DNA of 38,073 nt, from assembly GCA_964495705.1 (NCBI GenBank), contig CAZBWS010000013.1, forward strand, positions 1-38,073, written 5' to 3'. The position numbers and the translations under genes are program-made. This stretch comes from CAZBWS01 sp964495705. Lineage in GTDB: Bacteria > Pseudomonadota > Gammaproteobacteria > HTCC5015. How positions within the stretch are numbered: position 1 is the first letter of the stretch; each line of letters begins with the position of its first letter. The notes under the pieces were generated by a model, which was not told where the DNA came from, searched no databases, and saw only the letters and a program-made list of their open reading frames with translations. Below are positions 17,232-24,798 of this stretch, one piece after another.

Positions 17232-18259
17232 TGAAGCGTCATAAAAAGGATCATATTGGAATCTGGTTTGAACAGCGCCGTAATCTGGGAGTCAATGATA
17301 ATATTCTGATGGCGCGAAGCGTATCGAACGAAACTACCCAAAAAATTTATCAACATGCTGATATGGATGGGGTGAGTTGTTTAATGCACTTTTTTGATAG
17401 CTTCGGGCTTACATATAATAAACCTCCTCTTAGCAAAGCAAAAAATGAGCCTGGCAGGCAAGAATTTAAAGCCATTAAAAAATGCAGTGAAAACTATGAG
17501 ACGCGTATTCAATGGCAACATTGGAATCCAGAAAAACACTCCAAGGTAGAACATTTATACAGTGCTTTGTTTACTCTAGAGCAGACTCAAGCTATTCAGG
17601 AAAGAGTGAGTATAGAGAAAACATCTTTGAACACATGGCTTTTTTGGACACTCAATAAAGCATGCGCAGAAAAACTAATCAAACCCAGTCAAAGCTACAG
17701 CTGGTTTTATCCTGTCAACCTTAGAGGGGCTATTGATTACAAAACCCTATATTCCAACTATAGCAGTGGTTTTTATTTGAGTTTGAATTCCGAAACAAGC
17801 TTAAGTGAACTTAGCAATATGATTAGGAAAAAACTTAAAACTGGTCAATATTGGGTCAGCTGGCGATCAGCTAAAGTATCTCAGTTTTTACCTGGTTTTA
17901 TATTGCGTATGCTGTATCGCTATCTCAGTAAAAAACAGTTTTATGCTGGCAGCTTTAGCAGTCTCGGGGAATGGACTGCAGTAAAACCAAAAAAAGAATC
18001 AAGGGAGTCTTGCAAAGAGATCAGTGAAGACTGGTTCGCTTGCGCGCCAGGAACAGCTAACTACCCTATTTCTAATGGGATTCTTATTTGCAATGGAAAG
18101 CTAAGCTGCACACTAAAACTACACCCAGCTATTACAAAGTCACACGAAGAGTGCCGCGAGGTATTACAGTGCTGGTCGGAATATTTATTATGTGGAACTC
18201 CACAGCGGACTGGTTCCGGCCAACCCCATATAAAAATCATTCATTCAACTATTCAATAA
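17231..18259 (+). CDS. CAT/condensation-superfamily acyltransferase with HxxxDG motif
   Basis: Protein of 342 aa. H42-A-D-M-D46-G47 matches the HxxxDG catalytic motif of the chloramphenicol acetyltransferase, NRPS condensation and wax-ester synthase superfamily. Further family-like segments are FYPVNLRG near residue 155 and SFSSLGEW near 240, which resembles the floor-loop region of condensation enzymes. The catalytic His lies unusually near the N-terminus: standard condensation domains have about 130 residues before it and this protein has 41. It may use a reduced N-lobe or act with a partner. It is coupled to the upstream GNAT gene by a TAATG overlap. It ends 1 bp from the convergent DUF3817 gene. 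An ester or amide condensation step is the likely role. Confidence 0.68.
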   Translation: MKRHKKDHIGIWFEQRRNLGVNDNILMARSVSNETTQKIYQHADMDGVSCLMHFFDSFGLTYNKPPLSKAKNEPGRQEFKAIKKCSENYETRIQWQHWNPEKHSKVEHLYSALFTLEQTQAIQERVSIEKTSLNTWLFWTLNKACAEKLIKPSQSYSWFYPVNLRGAIDYKTLYSNYSSGFYLSLNSETSLSELSNMIRKKLKTGQYWVSWRSAKVSQFLPGFILRMLYRYLSKKQFYAGSFSSLGEWTAVKPKKESRESCKEISEDWFACAPGTANYPISNGILICNGKLSCTLKLHPAITKSHEECREVLQCWSEYLLCGTPQRTGSGQPHIKIIHSTIQ

Positions 18260-18260
18260 C

Positions 18261-18575
18261 CTACTTGGTAGTCACTTCACTATTCTCTATTTTAGCTTGC
18301 TCATCTTTTTTCAACTTCCAATCCAGAAAAAAGCATGCCCCCGGAACTAAAGAAGCTAGTAACACCATTAACCAAAAACCTACTGACCACTCTTCTTTGT
18401 GGCTAACGCCTAAAGACATTATAAAATAAGCCATAAACAACAGGCCATGAATAGGGCCCACAACGGGTACAACTCCATACATTTGAAATTTATACTTCAA
18501 GGGCATCGCTATAAATAACAACACAATTAAAGATAACCCTTCTACTAAACTTAATACTCGAAATGCCTTTAACAC
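18261..18575 (-). CDS. DUF3817 family small membrane protein
   Basis: Protein of 104 aa with three predicted membrane helices. It shows the DUF3817 signature: FRVLSLVEGLSL at the N-terminus, AMPLKYKF, and a GPIHGLLFMAYF helix. The function of the family is not established; a similar region occurs at the C-terminus of some transporters. The start is GTG at 18573-18575, supported by GAGG about 7 bases upstream on the minus strand. It is convergent with the acyltransferase gene, with a single base between the stops and no room for a shared terminator. The tail is charged (KLKKDEQAK). Confidence 0.78.
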   Translation of the reverse strand: MLKAFRVLSLVEGLSLIVLLFIAMPLKYKFQMYGVVPVVGPIHGLLFMAYFIMSLGVSHKEEWSVGFWLMVLLASLVPGACFFLDWKLKKDEQAKIENSEVTTK

Positions 18576-18590
18576 CTTATAACCTCACAT

Positions 18591-19274
18591 TTATATCGTC
18601 GGCCAATTCAATTCACTCGGCGTGAGCCACTGAGCTGCTAAGCACCCTTTAACAGCCTCACTCAAAAACCCTGTTCCATCGCTGGGGGCAACTTGATAAT
18701 AATACGCTTTCCCCATTAGACTAAAGCCAATCTGATAAGCGTGTAAATACCCCCGCTCGAGTACAGGGCAACCAGGGTAGTAACGTACATCTCCCAGAAT
18801 AGGGGCAGCGATACTTTTCATAGACACGCGCAACTGATGTGTTTTACCCGTAGAAGGCTTAAGTAAATATAAGCGCCGACCTTCACCTATACTGTGGCTA
18901 AAAAACTGTGTGATCGCAGGATTTTTAGTACTAGGTAGCAATTTATAACTACCCCGTCTTGCAGCAGTCATATCGCCTTTTATCAGCCCTTGTTTCTTTT
19001 TCGGCTTTTTATCTGATATGGCTAGATAGTATTTCTCAACTTGCTGGTTTTCAAATAATTTGCCTAGCTCTTGAGCGGTAATTTTATTCTTCGCGAAGAC
19101 TAATAGACCAGAAGTCATTTTGTCCAAGCGGTGTACAGGGTACAACTCTTTCAGCGCTTGTTGCTGTTTAAAGCTCTCGAACAAGCCCGCCTCTCCACTT
19201 TCTGAGTGAAAGCTCGTTCCTGCAGTTTTATCAACCACTACAAAATCAGCTTGGTCATCGATGATTTTATACAT
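18591..19274 (-). CDS. RluA-family pseudouridine synthase (TIGR01621-like)
   Basis: Protein of 227 aa of the RluA/RsuA-type pseudouridine synthase fold. It carries the catalytic HRLDKMTSG motif with D51, followed by LLVFAK and the later KPSTGKTHQLRVSMKSI segment, which matches the conserved RxHQxR-type motif. No S4 RNA-binding domain is present at the N-terminus, which fits the compact TIGR01621 group whose RNA target is not well defined. It overlaps the DUF393 gene by 8 bp and is the last gene of a likely mazG-DUF393-pseudouridine synthase operon. Confidence 0.85.
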   Translation of the reverse strand: MYKIIDDQADFVVVDKTAGTSFHSESGEAGLFESFKQQQALKELYPVHRLDKMTSGLLVFAKNKITAQELGKLFENQQVEKYYLAISDKKPKKKQGLIKGDMTAARRGSYKLLPSTKNPAITQFFSHSIGEGRRLYLLKPSTGKTHQLRVSMKSIAAPILGDVRYYPGCPVLERGYLHAYQIGFSLMGKAYYYQVAPSDGTGFLSEAVKGCLAAQWLTPSELNWPTI

Positions 19275-19713
19275 GATCGGGCTGCGGCTTTTTCAAAAAG
19301 CGCTTCATGTCACCTTGACTGGCAACATAGCAGGAGGAATGCTTGCCGAATACTTTGTAGCGATTAGTGGCAATATAATGATAAATAAAATCTCGCAAAG
19401 ATTGCGGCAACACTTTAAAAACCTTTGTCAGCGACCACGGCATGCCAATATTATGCAGCACGCGTAATATTGCGTCACTGCGAACAGTGACTCTGCCTTG
19501 CTCGATGACAACTAGCGTATCGAATACATCTATAGGCATATCCGCATAGCGCAATAAGTCTTGTCCGACAGGTGATTGTACAGAGGCCAATTGATAATGC
19601 GGCTGCTTATCGTACTTTAATAAAAACTTAACCCAGCCCGTACACAAAATACAAACACCATCAAATAAGATGATATTTTGCTTGGAGTCCAAATAATGAG
19701 GCCAGCCACTCAA
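19267..19713 (-). CDS. DCC-family (DUF393) thiol-disulfide oxidoreductase-like protein
   Basis: Protein of 148 aa with the DxxCxxC motif of the DCC (DUF393, YuxK-like) family at D18-G-V-C21-I-L-C24, right after a beta strand (NIILF). The family has a thioredoxin-like fold and is presumed to act in redox reactions, but its physiological role is poorly known. A conserved-type IEQGRVTVRSDAIL segment follows in the middle. It overlaps mazG by 4 bp (ATGA-type coupling) and the pseudouridine synthase by 8 bp, so it is expressed with both. One TGCGGATA copy lies within it at 19539. Confidence 0.85.
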   Translation of the reverse strand: MSGWPHYLDSKQNIILFDGVCILCTGWVKFLLKYDKQPHYQLASVQSPVGQDLLRYADMPIDVFDTLVVIEQGRVTVRSDAILRVLHNIGMPWSLTKVFKVLPQSLRDFIYHYIATNRYKVFGKHSSCYVASQGDMKRFLKKPQPDHV

Positions 19714-20501
19714 GCCTTTTTCTCTAATGCTTTAATTTGATCCCAGATACCGTCCAAATCTTCTAATGAGCACTCGGCCACAGCCTTACCCTGCTCTTCT
19801 AGCACTGACTCAATACCACGGAAACGGCGTTCAAATTTATAATTAGCATTGCGTAGGCAGTCTTCAGCTCTAAAACCTAAATGCCGTGCAAGATTAGTCG
19901 CGACAAATAATAAGTCGCCTATTTCTTCTTCTTGCTTAGCCTTATCATCAGCCTCTATCTCCACCTCTACCTCTTTCAGCTCCTCATACACCTTAGCAAT
20001 CACAGGCTTTATGTCAGGCCAGTCGAAGCCCACTTTGGCCACACGCTTTTGCAGTTTTTGGGCGCGCATCAAAGCGGGCATATTTTGTGGAATATCATCC
20101 AATATACTGGCGTGGCCTTTATCGGAGCGCTCTTCTGATTTTTTCGCTTCCCACAACGCTTTAACTTCCGCTTCGTTAGCAGCAGAGGCAGAACCAAATA
20201 CATGGGGGTGGCGGGCAACTAATTTATCGCCTAAAGTTTTAGCTACGGCGTGAAAATCAAAGCGATTTTCCTCATCCGCCATCTGCGCATGAAAGATCAC
20301 CTGCAGTAAAAGATCACCCAGCTCTTCTTGTAGATCGTCGTAGTCGCCACGCTCGATGGCATCGGCCACCTCGTAGGCTTCTTCAATCGTGTAAGGGGCA
20401 ATGCTTTTAAAATTTTGCTGCACATCCCAGGGGCAACCCGTATCGGGGTCGCGCAAGGTGCGCATAATAACGAGTAAGCGATCTAATTCTTGTGCTGGCA
20501 T
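19710..20501 (-). CDS. mazG: Nucleoside triphosphate pyrophosphohydrolase MazG
   Basis: Cytosolic all-alpha NTP pyrophosphatase of 263 aa, typical of MazG, which hydrolyses (d)NTPs to NMP plus pyrophosphate and removes aberrant nucleotides. The N-terminal domain begins with LLVIMRTLRDPDTGCPWD and holds the metal-binding helices EEAYEVADAI and EELGDLLLQVIFHA. The second MazG repeat repeats this with EELKEVEVEIEADDK and EEEIGDLLFVATNLARHLG. Start ATG 20499-20501 fits the family N-terminus. It is the first gene of a three-gene operon. A palindromic terminator lies just upstream, serving the gene before it. Confidence 0.95.
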   Translation of the reverse strand: MPAQELDRLLVIMRTLRDPDTGCPWDVQQNFKSIAPYTIEEAYEVADAIERGDYDDLQEELGDLLLQVIFHAQMADEENRFDFHAVAKTLGDKLVARHPHVFGSASAANEAEVKALWEAKKSEERSDKGHASILDDIPQNMPALMRAQKLQKRVAKVGFDWPDIKPVIAKVYEELKEVEVEIEADDKAKQEEEIGDLLFVATNLARHLGFRAEDCLRNANYKFERRFRGIESVLEEQGKAVAECSLEDLDGIWDQIKALEKKA

Positions 20502-20516
20502 ATGAGCTGTTCCGAT

Positions 20517-20548
20517 AAAAAAACTCCTGCAGTAGCAGGAGTTTTTTG
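20517..20548 (-). terminator. Rho-independent terminator of the YfaZ-like gene
   Basis: Perfect inverted repeat: AAAAAACTCCTGC at 20518-20530, loop AGTA, and GCAGGAGTTTTTT at 20535-20547. On the minus strand it is a GC stem ending in a T run, 12 bp after the YfaZ-like stop. The structure is symmetric and could also stop plus-strand transcription. Confidence 0.9.
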
Positions 20549-20559
20549 AACAAAAAGTA

Positions 20560-21162
20560 CTAGAACGTTAAGACGAGTCCGAGATGAATATTGTCATCCA
20601 GCTCTATGTCACCCGACACATCGTCCAATTCCACTTCCATTAAACGATAACCAATGTAGCCCTTAGCACTGGGGGCAATCTCAGCTTCAAAACCGATGCC
20701 AAATTCGCGGTAATCTTCTGCATCTGCAAAAGACGTAATACCCGGTGCTATAAAGGCCTGCACATACGCAGCCATCGGTGTACTTTTATTTGGGATTAAA
20801 TATGCAGCTTTTAGGCCTACAGCAAGAGCCGCCACATTGCCGTCAACACCACTAATATCAATATCACCGACAAGCACTTTTGCACCAGCACTTAGAGAAA
20901 CACGCTTTTGCGTGCCCTTCATATTACCTGTCACTGTAAACTTAGCCTGCCCCAAAATAGCATCCGCATCTTCGCCTCTATGCTTTTTATCATTATAGAA
21001 AGCACCTAAGCTGATATCTGCTCCGCCCTGTAAAATACGACTGGAGTCAAACACATAATTAAAAGAAGCCGTTTCGTTGCTCAGGCTCGCATCAATACCT
21101 GCTGCCTGGCTAACACTAGTCATTGTTAGCAGAGATAGGCCGGCGATCATTTTCTTTAACAT
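20560..21162 (-). CDS. YfaZ-like outer-membrane beta-barrel protein
   Basis: Protein of 200 aa from the preferred ATG at 21160-21162. A signal peptide is obvious (MLKKMIAGLSLLTMTSVSQA, cleaved before AGI). The rest alternates polar and hydrophobic residues in beta-strand fashion and ends in LGLVLTF with a terminal Phe, as in outer-membrane barrels. The order NETASFNYVF, GGADISLGAFYND, AGAKV, ALAVGLKAAYLIP, FIAPGITSFADAEDYREFG and GYIGYR matches YfaZ. An in-frame ATG 30 bp upstream (21190-21192) would put ten polar residues before the signal peptide. AGGA stands at good spacing before the ATG chosen here. The role of YfaZ is unknown. The gene is followed by a strong terminator and is probably monocistronic. 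Confidence 0.82.
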   Translation of the reverse strand: MLKKMIAGLSLLTMTSVSQAAGIDASLSNETASFNYVFDSSRILQGGADISLGAFYNDKKHRGEDADAILGQAKFTVTGNMKGTQKRVSLSAGAKVLVGDIDISGVDGNVAALAVGLKAAYLIPNKSTPMAAYVQAFIAPGITSFADAEDYREFGIGFEAEIAPSAKGYIGYRLMEVELDDVSGDIELDDNIHLGLVLTF

Positions 21163-21236
21163 ATTAGTTCCTGTTTGTTCCCCTGCTGCCAAACTTTGCC
21201 GCAGGTATGTAGCAATTATGAGGGGATAAATATACC

Positions 21237-22301
21237 ATGCCTGCAGTGTCTTTTCGCGGTGTTTACAGTTATATGTCCGATCTACGTTTACAACAACTCC
21301 AGCAGTGGGCTGAAAAAGCCTTACAACAAGCTATCCACATAGAAGTGGTTTCTGGGGACGCCAGCTTTCGCCGCTACTTTCGCGTCAGCACAGACACCCA
21401 AATATGGATAGCGATGGATGCCCCCCCAGAAAAAGAGGATTCGAAGCCCTTTGTGGATATTGCCCAACAACTAGAAGCAAAGCTCGTTCATGTACCTCAT
21501 ATTAAAGCACTCGACCTAGAGCAGGGCTTTATGTTGCTGGAGGACTTAGGCGATATACAAATGCTCGACAAGCTCCTAGAAAATGACAAGCCAAACCCCG
21601 CTATGGCAGAGCAACACTACGGAGATGCTTTGCGCGCATTACTACATATACAAACCCATGTCGACGGCGCCAAGCTACCGGAGTATGACCGCGCCTTACT
21701 CAGCCGTGAAATGGCATTGTTTCCTGACTGGTTATTGGGAACACATTTAAATATAGAGACCAGCCCTGCGGATAAAAATATTTTACAACTCAGTTTTAAT
21801 GCTTTAATTGCCAGCGCCTTAGAGCAACCTCAAGTGTTTGTGCACCGCGACTACCACTCTCGTAACTTAATGATACTACCCGACAACAGCCCAGGCATTA
21901 TTGATTTTCAGGATGCTGTGTACGGCCCTATCACTTACGATTTAGTTTCACTGCTTCGTGATTGTTATATCACTTGGCCGCGGGCTAAAGTCCACAGCTG
22001 GGTGGCGAATTACCACAACGAAGCATTATTGAATGGCTTGTGTAGCTGTGACTTACCCACCTTTCAACGCTGGTTTGACTTTATGGGTGTGCAGCGCCAC
22101 CTTAAAGCTATTGGGATTTTTTCTCGCTTAAACCACCGTGACGACAAGCCTAGTTATCTTGACGACATCCCACGCACGCTGGCTTATATAGAAATGGTTT
22201 GCGCTGAATACGAAGTGCTCAAACCCTTTGGCGCCTTGTTACTGAAACTACAGGTTCGAGAGAAATTTGAACAACAGCAACTGAGCGCACAACTATCGTG
22301 A
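21237..22301 (+). CDS. amgK: N-acetylmuramate/N-acetylglucosamine anomeric kinase
   Basis: Aminoglycoside-phosphotransferase-fold kinase of 354 aa that phosphorylates C1 of MurNAc (and GlcNAc) in the AmgK-MurU peptidoglycan recycling route. Visible motifs are SGDASFRRYFRV near the N-terminus, VHRDYHSRNLM (catalytic Asp, metal Asn) and GIIDFQDAVYGP (metal Asp). The following murU overlaps by 4 bp, which strongly supports the assignment. AGGGGA lies 10 bases before ATG 21237. ATG 21273 (MSDLRL) aligns better with the usual AmgK N-terminus and is a credible alternative giving 342 aa. The pathway feeds UDP-MurNAc without MurA and can lower fosfomycin sensitivity in species that have it. Confidence 0.9.
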   Translation: MPAVSFRGVYSYMSDLRLQQLQQWAEKALQQAIHIEVVSGDASFRRYFRVSTDTQIWIAMDAPPEKEDSKPFVDIAQQLEAKLVHVPHIKALDLEQGFMLLEDLGDIQMLDKLLENDKPNPAMAEQHYGDALRALLHIQTHVDGAKLPEYDRALLSREMALFPDWLLGTHLNIETSPADKNILQLSFNALIASALEQPQVFVHRDYHSRNLMILPDNSPGIIDFQDAVYGPITYDLVSLLRDCYITWPRAKVHSWVANYHNEALLNGLCSCDLPTFQRWFDFMGVQRHLKAIGIFSRLNHRDDKPSYLDDIPRTLAYIEMVCAEYEVLKPFGALLLKLQVREKFEQQQLSAQLS

Positions 22302-22972
22302 TTACTACTGCCATGATACTCGCCGCAGGGCGTGGCACGCGCATGCGTGAGCTTACCGACAACTGTCCCAAGCCACTTTTAAAAGTGACCGAAAAAAGTT
22401 TAATTGAATATCATATAGAAGCACTCTCCGCGGCGGGTATCAAACGCATCATTATTAACACCGCCTATCTTGGCTATATGCTGGAAGAAGCACTCGGTGA
22501 CGGCTCTCGCTGGGGCGTAGAAATTCAATACAGCCATGAACAAGCACTAGGCTTAGAGACAGCAGGTGGCATTATCCATGCCCTTCCACTACTAGGGGAG
22601 GAACCCTTTATAGTAGTCAACGGGGATGTTTGGAGCGACTATAATTTTACTCAACTAAACTTAGATAAAAACCAGCTTGCCAAACTCGTGTTAGTCGACA
22701 ACCCTGCGCATAATCTAGAGGGCGACTTTGGCATTGATGCGGATATGCTACTGAGCGTATCCGCATTACCTCGCTATACCTTTAGTGGCATCAGTCTCTA
22801 TCATCCCAGCTTTTTCGATGGCTTAAATACTGGCTTTTTGCCGCTGCGTGAACCCATACAAAAAGGTTTAGAGAAAGGCTGCATAAGCGGCGAATACTAT
22901 AGCGGCGACTGGCAAGATATTGGTACGCCTGAGCGCTTATTAGCCCTGCAAAAGCAGCTAAAACCAGATTAA
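22298..22972 (+). CDS. murU: N-acetylmuramate alpha-1-phosphate uridylyltransferase
   Basis: Nucleotidyltransferase of 224 aa, Rossmann-type, converting MurNAc-1-phosphate and UTP to UDP-MurNAc. It has the signature ILAAGRGTRM at 7-16, PKPLL at 25-29, the LGLETAGGI segment, and VNGDVWSD with the metal-binding Asp. Translation begins at a GTG (22298-22300) within the amgK stop region (GTGA overlap), so the two are coupled. The segment encoding DADMLLSVSA holds an inverted pair of the TGCGGATA motif (22737-22766). The 3' end overlaps the convergent GST-like gene by 4 bp. Confidence 0.92.
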   Translation: MITTAMILAAGRGTRMRELTDNCPKPLLKVTEKSLIEYHIEALSAAGIKRIIINTAYLGYMLEEALGDGSRWGVEIQYSHEQALGLETAGGIIHALPLLGEEPFIVVNGDVWSDYNFTQLNLDKNQLAKLVLVDNPAHNLEGDFGIDADMLLSVSALPRYTFSGISLYHPSFFDGLNTGFLPLREPIQKGLEKGCISGEYYSGDWQDIGTPERLLALQKQLKPD

Positions 22973-24156
22973 AACTGCTTATCTAGTTTATGTTTATGCG
23001 GCAACAAAGGTAGCAATTCAGCTCGGTCTAGATCTGGCAAGGCATACCACTGCTGCTGCAAGACTCGCCAAATTTTCGCTTGAAATGATTTAGCCACATG
23101 ACGAAATGCCAGGCCATTTATTTTGCCATCATATAAGCAGCGCCCCTGTTCAAAAGCTGCTTCGTTAAACTGCTTTTCACCCTGAGATAAAAAGCGGTTA
23201 TAAGCCGCTAGATTCTGTTGCATCAATGGCACGAATGTACGACAAATTTCTGTTAGCAAAGGCGCTAAATCTTCATGTAACACAATTTCGTAGTCAGTGC
23301 GGCTGCGAATAAAATCTCCACTATGCATACGCTCTAGCCACTCCAATGTATTGGGCGCTATTCGTGCTATCCAAGCCCTGGCCTCAGGATCAGACAAGTT
23401 CATACCTAGCTGCCCATACAGACTCATATCAGCCAGCGTTACACGTTCGCCAAACAAGTAGGAGCGCTTAGTGAGGATAGGCTCCAAGGCTTCAAGCAAG
23501 TTCTCAAAGGCCTCTTCCAGTAAATCATGTGTCGCGGGAAAACCATCTATATGTGGTGGCTGGCGGTCCTCGGCCAACCCTTTAATGGTGTAGCCTTGCG
23601 GGGCAACACTAAACAGATACGGCAGGCGACGCACTTGACGCTCGCTAAAAAACTCATCAATTTTTTTTCTAAATGGGGCAACCAATACAGGTAATTCTCT
23701 CGATAAACGCTGACCCGCATTATTGCTTTTTGCAGAGAACTTCCAACGGTTGTGATGCGCCAGATACAAGCCAAACTCGTCGGCATATTCATCAATTAAA
23801 GATACCGCAAAGTTAAGTGCCGCGCTTTCGGTAGGGATTAATGGTGAACGCATAAACTCTAAAGGTGCAGACTCATCTAACCAATGTGCAATAGCTGTAG
23901 AGTCATATAAATTTTCACCCTTCGGGCCAAACAAGAAAGGCACCAAGGGAAATTCGTCTTCGGCACTCATTAATGGAGACGTTAATGGCAGCTGTCCACG
24001 CAACAAGCGTTCTTTACGCAACTGGATTTTCATGTTTTCGAGATTGCTGCCTTGATCTGGAAAAAAGCGATAAGGCAGACCTTTATAGCGGCACATAGCC
24101 AACACCTTTAAGGTAAAAGGTGATAACTCAGAACCGTAAACAATCCAATTTTGCAT
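22969..24156 (-). CDS. Glutathione S-transferase-like protein
   Basis: Protein of 395 aa from ATG 24154-24156 (MQNWIVYG), which aligns with the start of a thioredoxin-like GST N-domain: a first strand, then SELSPFTLKVLAMCRYKGLPYRF, and LVPFLFGP...LYDSTAIAHWLDE as the glutathione-binding region. An alpha-helical GST C-domain follows to about residue 280, with SYLFGERVTLADMSLYGQL typical of it. Another roughly 110 residues at the C-terminus exceed ordinary GSTs (about 200-230 aa) and have no assigned role. A longer frame up to 24204 would overlap the next gene, and its added residues do not look GST-like. Substrate unknown. Confidence 0.8.
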   Translation of the reverse strand: MQNWIVYGSELSPFTLKVLAMCRYKGLPYRFFPDQGSNLENMKIQLRKERLLRGQLPLTSPLMSAEDEFPLVPFLFGPKGENLYDSTAIAHWLDESAPLEFMRSPLIPTESAALNFAVSLIDEYADEFGLYLAHHNRWKFSAKSNNAGQRLSRELPVLVAPFRKKIDEFFSERQVRRLPYLFSVAPQGYTIKGLAEDRQPPHIDGFPATHDLLEEAFENLLEALEPILTKRSYLFGERVTLADMSLYGQLGMNLSDPEARAWIARIAPNTLEWLERMHSGDFIRSRTDYEIVLHEDLAPLLTEICRTFVPLMQQNLAAYNRFLSQGEKQFNEAAFEQGRCLYDGKINGLAFRHVAKSFQAKIWRVLQQQWYALPDLDRAELLPLLPHKHKLDKQF

Positions 24157-24173
24157 AAGTATCGTAGAATATA

Positions 24174-24671
24174 TTAACTGCGCTTTTTGGGCACCCAAGC
24201 CCATAACATTTCACAAATTACCGGCTCCACGCCTTTGCTATCTGTAATAGTCACCTTGACAGTCACTTCACCCTTGTCGTCATTGCGGAGACTGTCCAGC
24301 TGGGACGGCGTAAGCTCAGCTACCGCAACTAACTCACCTGCAGCCGCACGCTTAACATAGTTGAAGCTCATAGACTTCATTAGTGGTAACTTGCTATCAG
24401 GCAAGGTGTAGGCCACTAATAAGCCCGTTGCAGACTCGGCCAATAAAGACATTGCTGCCGCATGTACCGTGCCAATATGATTTTGCACCTTAGTACGGTT
24501 TTTCAATGTCATTACCGTACGTGTAGCATTCATTTCATCTACACGAATACCAGCTGTTCCAAAAAACTTAACGGCAAAGCCAAAAAATTTACTCATCGCC
24601 TGCTTGCGAACGGGCAATGGCAAAACCTGCATTTTATTGATGACATTAGAGATAAGGTTATTACTGGCCAT
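24174..24671 (-). CDS. DUF4442 hotdog-fold thioesterase-like protein
   Basis: Protein of 165 aa of the DUF4442 group of the hotdog superfamily, related to PaaI-type acyl-CoA thioesterases. The central helix segment is recognisable as NHIGTVHAAAMSLLAESATGLL at about 64-85, after the strand TVMTLKNRTKVQ. A later KSMSFNYVKRAAAGELVAVAEL corresponds to the sheet core. The substrate is unknown; a fatty acyl-CoA or aromatic thioester is likely from the fold. It is followed 17 bp later by the GST-like gene and may be cotranscribed with it. Confidence 0.85.
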   Translation of the reverse strand: MASNNLISNVINKMQVLPLPVRKQAMSKFFGFAVKFFGTAGIRVDEMNATRTVMTLKNRTKVQNHIGTVHAAAMSLLAESATGLLVAYTLPDSKLPLMKSMSFNYVKRAAAGELVAVAELTPSQLDSLRNDDKGEVTVKVTITDSKGVEPVICEMLWAWVPKKRS

Positions 24672-24798
24672 GAGCTACTCAAGTATTTAATGAAGACGGC
24701 AAACTATACACATAAAGCGTAGGCTAAGCAGTGACTTTAGCCCCCAAGAGAATAACTCTTGCGCCATATATTAGCGATATTTCAGGCGTAGTTTGGCA

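Noticed and set aside
18088..18429. Open frame of 113 codons overlapping the acyltransferase end and the DUF3817 gene
   Set aside because: It lies over the 3' end of the acyltransferase gene and antisense to DUF3817, which has family motifs and a good ribosome binding site.
24157..24204. N-terminal extension of the GST-like gene
   Set aside because: It overlaps the DUF4442 gene and puts 16 non-GST residues before the MQNWIVYG start.
24745..24761. Hairpin CAAGAG-AATAA-CTCTTG between DUF4442 and the GGDEF-EAL gene
   Set aside because: Only 6 bp, and followed by a G run rather than a T run on the minus strand.
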